In this document: positions 6,215 to 9,290 of the stretch, in pieces
How positions within the stretch are numbered: position 1 is the stretch's first letter
How the letters are laid out: each line of letters opens with the position of its first letter
From: Thioalkalivibrio sp.
GTDB lineage: Bacteria; Pseudomonadota; Gammaproteobacteria; Ectothiorhodospirales; Ectothiorhodospiraceae
Length of the DNA: 9,290 bases
Direction of reading: 5' to 3'
Assembly (NCBI GenBank): GCA_003563455.1
Contig: PWRV01000223.1
Span: 1-9,290 of the forward strand
Notes under the pieces: model-generated
What the model was told of the DNA's origin: nothing
What the model saw: the letters and a program-made list of their open reading frames with translations, nothing else
The model's database searches: none
Position numbers and translations under genes: made by a program

Positions 6215-7369
6215 TCAGTCCTCGATCGCGGGGAAACGGGCGAGCAGCTCGATCTCGTCATCGTCTCGCAGGATCGTTAGAGGCATCACGTTGCCCGGCT
6301 GCTGGCGGCGGACCACGGCCTGAAGATCACCCGGCACCTGAGTTTCGACCCCGGATGCGCTAGTGATCACGTCGTCGGCCTTCAGACCGGTCGAGGCAGC
6401 CACAGAGTCCTGCATCACGGACTGAACCCGCACTCCCGCCGGGTCGTCCGCGATCCGCACGCCAAGCAGCAGGGGACGGGGCAACTCGTAGCGGTCGCCG
6501 CCCGCGAGCGCGAAGACGGCATCGGCCACGCCCGGTTCGGGTCCCTTGCAGGCCGGGTCGATCTCCCAGGGAAGCAGGACGCGCGCGTCGGTGATTCCGA
6601 GATCACGCAGTTGATGCGGCACTCCGTACCCGTATTCGAGATGGCCCTGGCCCATCAGACCCACGACAAGGCGACCGGGGGCTGTGGCTTCCGCGAGACC
6701 CGCGGCCATCGCCCGATCCCAGATCAACTGCCCGGATACGAAGCGGTCGAGTCCACTGTCGTGATCGGCCCCGGTTGGGTGATCCTCGAACACGTCCCCA
6801 AGATAGTCTCGGTAGCCCTCACTCGCCGGTGCTGGCGGGGAGATGTGGTAGCGCTCCTCCGGCGGGACGGCCTCCCAGCCTTCGCTCATGATCCGCCCGA
6901 TCAGCGGCCGTTCGAGATTGATTGCCCGCAGCGGAATGCGGTGCATGCGCGCGAAGTGCAGGATCGGCAGATAGAGTCGGGCATCGAAGCCCCAGACCCG
7001 CTCCCAGTCGCTTTGTTCGAGGAAGGCGCTCTCCTCGACCTCGCCGGCAACCCACGAATCAAGTGCTGGCTGCGCCTCGCGCGGCAGCATTTCGAGCCCG
7101 ATGACCATGTCGGGGCGGTGGGCGTGCAACGCGGCCAGCGTGTGGACCTGCCAGCGATGGTGTTCCATGCGGTCGTGGCGCTCGCCGAGCAGTACCACAT
7201 CGGCCTGGGCAAAATCCTCGAAGAGGTGATCGGCGGTCAGGCGCTGACCGGAGGTGTCGCGCCATTCACCGGGTGTGATGCAGTCAGCGCCGGCGGTTGC
7301 CGACAGCAGGGTGGCCAGAAGCAGGGTTGCGCAGAGGACGGCGGGCCGTCGGCAACTGAGACCTTTCAT
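6215..7369 (-). CDS. ChaN-like (Cofac_haem_bdg family) periplasmic protein with C-terminal PDZ domain
   Basis: This 384-residue secreted protein has an N-terminal signal sequence (RRPAVLCATLLLATLLSATAGA, cleavage about residue 28). The following Asp-Cys is not a proper lipobox, so I expect a soluble periplasmic protein, not a lipoprotein. Residues about 40-275 match the ChaN/haem-binding uptake family: LLGERHDRMEHH (60-71), GLEMLPREAQPALD (91-104) and GQGHLEYGYGVP (240-251). Some members bind haem (ChaN of Campylobacter) and others are related to erythromycin esterases. Residues about 298-380 form a PDZ-like domain (GVRIADD...GVRVQSVMQDSVAASTGLKADDVI), which would bind peptide ends. Cys30 and Cys274 could form a disulphide. 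GGAG at 7376-7379 supports the ATG. The M1 peptidase gene follows after 4 bp, with its Shine-Dalgarno lying in this gene's last codons, implying coupled translation. Confidence 0.85.
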   Translation of the reverse strand: MKGLSCRRPAVLCATLLLATLLSATAGADCITPGEWRDTSGQRLTADHLFEDFAQADVVLLGERHDRMEHHRWQVHTLAALHAHRPDMVIGLEMLPREAQPALDSWVAGEVEESAFLEQSDWERVWGFDARLYLPILHFARMHRIPLRAINLERPLIGRIMSEGWEAVPPEERYHISPPAPASEGYRDYLGDVFEDHPTGADHDSGLDRFVSGQLIWDRAMAAGLAEATAPGRLVVGLMGQGHLEYGYGVPHQLRDLGITDARVLLPWEIDPACKGPEPGVADAVFALAGGDRYELPRPLLLGVRIADDPAGVRVQSVMQDSVAASTGLKADDVITSASGVETQVPGDLQAVVRRQQPGNVMPLTILRDDDEIELLARFPAIED

Positions 7370-7491
7370 CGTTGGCTCCGGGAGGCAGGCAATGGGCTTG
7401 GGATTCCCGTGGGCCAGAGAAAGTTCATCGGGAGCCGGCGGGTGCCCCGGAATACGCGATGCGCGCCCGACCCGTTCGGTACGGACCCGCC

Positions 7492-7517
7492 CCGGGGCTG
7501 TTCACCGGGACTGTTCA
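7492..7517. repeat. Tandem 13-bp direct repeat upstream of the ChaN-PDZ gene
   Basis: CCGGGGCTGTTCA (7492-7504) is followed immediately by CCGGGACTGTTCA (7505-7517), with one mismatch. It lies in the 211-bp gap between the small membrane protein gene and the ChaN-PDZ gene, 123 bp before the latter's start. Tandem half-sites can be activator or repressor sites, but no role is shown. I see no other gene or clear promoter in this gap. Confidence 0.5.
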
Positions 7518-7580
7518 GGTGCCGGTCCTGCCGCCGAGGTCCCGTGGTGACGGCCAGCGCAGGCGGGTGGCGTCTGCGGG

Positions 7581-7700
7581 TCAGGTGGGGGGCTTCTGCA
7601 TGGCCTTGAAGACCAGAAAGACAAGGAGTCCGATAATAACCAGCACGGAGGCCCCAAGTGCGGCGCCGGTCAGCCAGACGATCACGTCCCCGTATTCCAT
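7581..7700 (-). CDS. 39-residue single-helix membrane protein, unrecognised
   Basis: A minus-strand ATG at 7698-7700 opens a 39-codon frame: MEYGDVIVWLTGAALGASVL, then VIIGLLVFLVFKAMQKPPT and a TGA stop. It has an acidic N-terminus, one hydrophobic helix at about residues 7-31, and a Lys-containing tail (KAMQK), so by the positive-inside rule the C-terminus should face the cytoplasm. GGGGAGGGG (7707-7715), 6 nt upstream, is a strong ribosome binding site. A candidate promoter (TTGCAC-18-TATGCT) and the upstream terminator of the DUF2721 gene frame it as a separate unit. It reads in the same direction as the ChaN-PDZ/M1 pair and may be cotranscribed with it. I recognise no family. The conclusion that it is expressed rests on the ribosome binding site, promoter and clean helix, not on homology. 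Confidence 0.6.
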   Translation of the reverse strand: MEYGDVIVWLTGAALGASVLVIIGLLVFLVFKAMQKPPT

Positions 7701-7720
7701 AAAAAACCCCTCCCCGAATC

Positions 7721-7768
7721 GGCGTTTTCGCCAACTGAAGCATAGGTCGGAGCGCAGCGTGAGTGCAA
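7721..7768 (-). promoter_or_regulatory. Candidate promoter and leader hairpin for the 39-residue membrane protein gene
   Basis: On the minus strand, TTGCAC (7763-7768) and TATGCT (7739-7744) are 18 nt apart. Transcription would start near 7732. A short hairpin, GGCG-AAAA-CGCC (7721-7732), then lies at the 5' end of the leader, and the strong GGGGAGGGG ribosome binding site follows. Box matches are partial, so confidence is moderate. Confidence 0.4.
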
Positions 7769-7775
7769 GGAATAT

Positions 7776-7809
7776 GGAGTGCTGCCGCCTTCAGGCCGGT
7801 CAGCACTCC
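7776..7809 (-). terminator. Intrinsic terminator overlapping the 3' end of the DUF2721 gene
   Basis: A perfect 9-bp stem, GGAGTGCTG/CAGCACTCC (7776-7784 with 7801-7809), encloses a smaller GCC-TGAA-GGC hairpin. On the minus strand it is followed by ATATTCCTT, a weakly T-rich tail. The stop codon and the two codons before it lie inside the stem, so the terminator begins within the coding end. Confidence 0.65.
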
Positions 7810-8267
7810 GGGTCGACTGACAGTTTTCGCGACCGCCCGACCGTGAGGCTGGTGACGGCCAGAAAGACCTCGCGCAGGAAGGCGACCAGAGTCCCGATCA
7901 GTGAGAGCATCGCAGTGACGAACAGGCCGCCAACCAGAAGGGCGTGATTGGCTCCCAGAAACGCCTCCACGAACATGGTCACGATCAGTATGCAGACCAG
8001 CAGCGCGGTGGCGATGCCCAGCGTGATACCGACGTAGACGAGCCGAGCGCGCCGATCGAGTATGCAGAGCTCCCGGAGGGCGTCCTCCCGGGCTTCGCCG
8101 TCGGCCTCCTGTAGCAGGCCCTCGAGGTGCCGGCTTCGATCCACCACCCGTGACAGTCGCGAAACGAAGGCATTGATGAATCCCGCGATGCCGACCAGAA
8201 GAAATACCGGTGCGACGGATAGCTGGATGGCCTGGGAGATATCCACGATCGAAGGGAGGTTCTGCAT
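7800..8267 (-). CDS. DUF2721 family three-helix membrane protein
   Basis: The 155-residue protein has hydrophobic helices at about residues 13-33, 77-100 and 107-131. FVSRLSRVVDRSRHLEGLL (34-52) and a charged linker ELCILDRRARL (66-76) lie between them. The N-terminal SIVDISQAIQLSVAPVFLLVGI and the RL.R.VDR.R.LE segment are typical of DUF2721, a family of bacterial inner-membrane proteins of unknown function. I chose the ATG at 8265-8267 because family similarity begins there. The frame stays open 90 codons upstream only because it runs antisense through the tRNA. No good Shine-Dalgarno precedes this ATG, and a foldable leader hairpin lies at 8286-8314. The gene diverges from tRNA-Val and ends in its own terminator. 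Confidence 0.85.
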   Translation of the reverse strand: MQNLPSIVDISQAIQLSVAPVFLLVGIAGFINAFVSRLSRVVDRSRHLEGLLQEADGEAREDALRELCILDRRARLVYVGITLGIATALLVCILIVTMFVEAFLGANHALLVGGLFVTAMLSLIGTLVAFLREVFLAVTSLTVGRSRKLSVDPEC

Positions 8268-8285
8268 GTGCGACGGCCCGTTACT

Positions 8286-8333
8286 GGCAAGAGGCAGGGA
8301 TTTCCTGCTCTGCCTAGCATCCGGGGCGATGCT
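8286..8333 (-). promoter_or_regulatory. Structured leader of the DUF2721 gene
   Basis: On the minus strand two hairpins can form just upstream of the start: AGCATC-6 nt-GATGCT (8316-8333), and a longer stem pairing GGCA-GAG-CAGG with CCTG-CTC-TGCC with single bulges (8286-8314). The second ends about 19 nt before the ATG, which lacks a clear ribosome binding site. A regulatory role is possible but unproven, and GC-rich DNA often folds by chance. Confidence 0.25.
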
Positions 8334-8337
8334 CTGA

Positions 8338-8355
8338 ATTTCAATGGCTTGAAAT
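8338..8355. repeat. 18-bp AT-rich dyad upstream of the tRNA promoter
   Basis: The perfect inverted repeat ATTTCAA-TGGC-TTGAAAT ends 4 bp before the tRNA -35 box, in the divergent region shared with the DUF2721 gene. It could be a protein-binding site. With the CTTTTTG that follows, it also looks like a weak terminator on the plus strand. Confidence 0.35.
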
Positions 8356-8359
8356 CTTT

Positions 8360-8387
8360 TTGACAGTCCTGGACAAGGCTGTACAAT
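8360..8387 (+). promoter_or_regulatory. Promoter of tRNA-Val
   Basis: A consensus -35 TTGACA (8360-8365) and a near-consensus -10 TACAAT (8382-8387) are separated by 16 bp, 18 bp before the mature tRNA. The discriminator after the -10 box (ACGCGC) is GC-rich, as at stable-RNA promoters under stringent control. This is the clearest promoter in the window. Confidence 0.85.
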
Positions 8388-8405
8388 ACGCGCTTCGAAC
8401 GCGAC

Positions 8406-8482
8406 AGGCGCGTAGCTCAGCTGGTTAGAGCACCACCTTGACATGGTGGGGGTCGTTGGTTCGAGTCCAATCGCGCCTACCA
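8406..8482 (+). tRNA. tRNA-Val (anticodon GAC)
   Basis: This 77-nt tRNA folds completely. The acceptor stem is AGGCGCG (8406-8412) with CGCGCCT (8472-8478), followed by discriminator A and an encoded CCA. The D-arm is GCTCAGCTGGTTAGAGC. The anticodon stem CCACC/GGTGG encloses the loop TTGACAT with anticodon GAC. The T-arm contains GGTTCGAGTCC. It reads GUC/GUU valine codons. It has its own promoter and terminator, so it is a single-tRNA transcription unit. The 3' half of tRNA genes is a common integrase target, relevant to the remnants just downstream. Confidence 0.98.
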
Positions 8483-8490
8483 GTAAAAAC

Positions 8491-8531
8491 AAAGGGTTAG
8501 CTGGAAAATTCCGCTGACCCTTTTTCTTTTT
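8491..8531 (+). terminator. Intrinsic terminator of tRNA-Val
   Basis: An 11-bp stem, AAAGGGTTAGC (8491-8501) with GCTGACCCTTT (8513-8523), with one G-U pair and an 11-nt loop, is followed by TTTTTCTTTTT. It starts 9 nt after the tRNA CCA. This is a textbook Rho-independent terminator. Confidence 0.93.
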
Positions 8532-8536
8532 CGGCA

Positions 8537-8558
8537 TTTAGGTACCACTTTAGGTACC
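8537..8558. repeat. Tandem TTTAGGTACC direct repeat beside tRNA-Val
   Basis: TTTAGGTACC occurs at 8537-8546 and again at 8549-8558, separated by AC, just after the tRNA terminator. Short direct repeats near a tRNA 3' end can be arm-type binding sites of a tyrosine integrase, but there is no integrase gene between here and the window end. Function is inferred only from position. Confidence 0.5.
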
Positions 8559-8657
8559 AAAATGGGCGGTTTCCGCCCCCCCTGCCCGTCTGCACCACTC
8601 CCTCCCCGTATGTCCTGGCCCAGGGTGAAGTGGGCCGGGGTTGATGTCCGGGCCACC

Positions 8658-8725
8658 GCCGAGACCGCCCGTGCTGGGCCAGCTTCCGGACGCTGCGATC
8701 CCTAAGGCGGATCGCGGGTCTCGGC
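8658..8725. repeat. Nested inverted repeats, possible structured RNA
   Basis: GCCGAGACC (8658-8666) pairs perfectly with GGTCTCGGC (8717-8725). Inside it, GCGATCC (8695-8701) pairs with GGATCGC (8709-8715) around a 7-nt loop. The remaining inner segment, GCTGGGCCAGC, can also fold, so a three-way junction is conceivable. There is no promoter or terminator evidence for a separate RNA. Confidence 0.3.
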
Positions 8726-8759
8726 CGCGGCCTGCCGATCGCTGTCCCTTGTCGACCCT

Positions 8760-8777
8760 TATGGAAAGCTTTCCATA
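8760..8777. repeat. 18-bp perfect palindrome
   Basis: TATGGAAAGCTTTCCATA is a perfect palindrome with no spacer. The core TGGAAAGCTTTCCA has the size and symmetry of operators bound by LacI-type regulators. However, no gene starts nearby except the transposase-like fragment, and no regulator is in view. Confidence 0.4.
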
Positions 8778-8890
8778 TAGAAGATCCGGTCATGATTCAG
8801 AAGGTCCTCGCTAACCTGACGACAAAACACGAAACCGGCGCACCCTGCCCGTTACCCGAAACCCGGGCGCCGCCTGGAGCGCTGTTCGGC
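8762..8890 (+). pseudogene. Probable 3' stump of an IS91-type transposase
   Basis: One plus-strand frame reads WKAFHIEDPVMIQKVLANLTTKHETGAP, then CPLPETRAPPGALFG. This pattern (FI.DP..I.K.L.HL..., a short linker, then LP..RAPP..LF) resembles the very C-terminus of IS91-family transposases as I remember it. In the complete protein it follows a Cys-x-x-Cys zinc segment and usually ends soon after LF. Here there is no recognisable transposase upstream, and the frame runs on past LF into DNA antisense to the phospholipase gene. It is therefore a fragment, not a gene. Similarity is by eye only. Confidence 0.45.
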
Positions 8891-9090
8891 TGCCGCCATC
8901 GTCCTCACGCAACCCCGGAGACTGTTCCCTGGAGGCATACGGCAGGAGACCCGCTGGCCGCCCGCCTGAAATGGCGTGGATATGGCGCGGGCGGGGACGC
9001 TATGGCGACGGGCGATGAGCGAATTCAACGGGATTTCGGGCGGGAGGGGTCGCTCGTTCCCACCTCCATCCGTGGACAATCAGTTGCCCC

Positions 9091-9290
9091 TCAAAGCTGC
9101 GGTTCCACCGGGAGCAAGCGCGTCAGCCATGCCATGAAGCGCTTTCCGGCAGAGGCCTCGGGATCGCGTTCGAATTGCTCGCTGCCGTCACTCCAGCGCA
9201 GCCCGCCCTCGTCCAGGGTGACCTTCCAGGCGCGATCCCCCGAAGCCTGCGCGGCAAACAGTTTTTCGAATTCAGCGGTCAGGATCTCGC
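9091..9290 (-). CDS. Phospholipase D family protein (ClsC-like cardiolipin synthase), C-terminal end only
   Basis: The minus strand from the window edge encodes 65 residues ending at the TGA at 9091-9093. The visible tail reads EILTAEFEKLFAAQASGDRA, then WKVTLDEGGLRWSDGSEQ, and ends KRFMAWLTRLLPVEPQL. The pattern W.V.L...G.L.W.DG, a loop rich in charged residues, then R.......LLP.E.QL is typical of the C-terminus of phospholipase D superfamily proteins of the ClsC (YmdC) type, which make cardiolipin at the inner membrane. The two HKD catalytic motifs would lie upstream, outside the window, so activity cannot be judged. No strong terminator is seen after the stop. The nearest stem (8958-8994) is about 100 bp away and lacks a T-tract. 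Confidence 0.7.
   Translation of the reverse strand, partial: EILTAEFEKLFAAQASGDRAWKVTLDEGGLRWSDGSEQFERDPEASAGKRFMAWLTRLLPVEPQL

Larger units (their letters stand above)
8559..9090. other. Gene-poor region between tRNA-Val and the phospholipase D gene
   Basis: About 530 bp hold no intact gene that I can recognise. Contents: a 6-bp hairpin GGGCGG-TTT-CCGCCC (8564-8578), with ATTTTGG after it on the minus strand, so a weak minus-strand terminator; a nested stem arrangement at 8658-8725; an 18-bp palindrome at 8760-8777; a transposase-like fragment at 8762-8890; and an 8-bp inverted repeat CCGCCCGC/GCGGGCGG (8958-8965 with 8987-8994). The mixture looks like decayed mobile DNA. Confidence 0.6.

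Noticed and set aside
6611..7609. 332-codon plus-strand open frame
   Set aside because: Antisense to the ChaN-PDZ gene, with atypical composition and no recognisable domain.
8268..8537. Ninety-codon N-terminal extension of the DUF2721 frame, containing GLEPTTPTMSRWCSNQL
   Set aside because: This is the well-known false peptide produced by reading antisense through a tRNA gene. It runs through tRNA-Val and its terminator, and family similarity begins only at the ATG at 8267.
8562..8705. 47-codon plus-strand frame starting just after the TTTAGGTACC repeats
   Set aside because: No ribosome binding site, Pro/Arg-rich and unrecognisable; not supportable as a gene.
8497..8793. 98-codon minus-strand frame after the tRNA
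   Set aside because: Overlaps the tRNA terminator and the repeats, is Arg/Pro/Gly-rich, and resembles no protein.
8852..9079. 75-codon minus-strand frame with TTG start downstream of the phospholipase gene
   Set aside because: Weak start codon, low-complexity basic composition and no family. It is also antisense to the transposase-like fragment.
8891..9290. Continuation of the transposase-like frame to the window end
   Set aside because: Beyond RAPPGALF there is no family pattern, and from 9091 on it is the antisense shadow of the phospholipase D gene.
1..9290. CRISPR array, rRNA or intact insertion sequence
   Set aside because: No regularly spaced repeats, no rRNA-like sequence, and no complete transposase with terminal repeats were seen.

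Overview
This is a GC-rich stretch of chromosome, most likely from a gammaproteobacterium. The lineage guess rests on a hexameric-type (type II) citrate synthase, a ChaN-family/M1-peptidase gene pair, DUF2721 and DUF2892 membrane proteins, and a CCA-encoding tRNA-Val(GAC). I cannot name the genus. Most genes lie on the minus strand. The exceptions are one membrane protease-like gene and the tRNA.

Left part (1-2271). The window opens inside a metallo-beta-lactamase-fold hydrolase of the glyoxalase II type (minus, C-terminus off the edge). Two overlapping hairpins separate it from a small DUF2892 membrane protein, which has its own candidate promoter and a dyad over the -10 box. Citrate synthase (gltA) follows. 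An MBL hydrolase next to DUF2892 recalls sulfur/persulfide-detoxification neighbourhoods, but that is an inference.

Middle (2366-4240). An isochorismatase-family cysteine hydrolase (minus) has an intact Asp-Lys-Cys triad. It is divergent from a GTG-started protein (plus) that joins a three-helix membrane anchor to a ClpP/SppA-like serine protease domain. A GC hairpin closes this gene and the opposing M1 gene.

Right-centre (4243-8267). A two-gene operon encodes a secreted ChaN-like protein with a C-terminal PDZ domain and, 4 bp downstream, a secreted M1-type zinc metallopeptidase with an extra C-terminal region. Upstream of it are a 39-residue single-helix membrane protein with a strong ribosome binding site, and a DUF2721 three-helix membrane protein that ends in an intrinsic terminator.

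Right end (8360-9290). tRNA-Val(GAC) has a near-consensus promoter and an excellent intrinsic terminator. About 560 bp without an intact gene follows. It holds a tandem TTTAGGTACC repeat, several inverted repeats and what looks like the 3' stump of an IS91-type transposase, suggesting that a mobile element once sat beside the tRNA. The window ends in the C-terminus of a ClsC-like phospholipase D family protein (minus).

No complete novel system is evident. The most distinctive items are the ChaN-PDZ/M1 periplasmic pair, the membrane-anchored ClpP-fold protein, the 39-residue membrane protein and the decayed mobile-element zone beside the tRNA.
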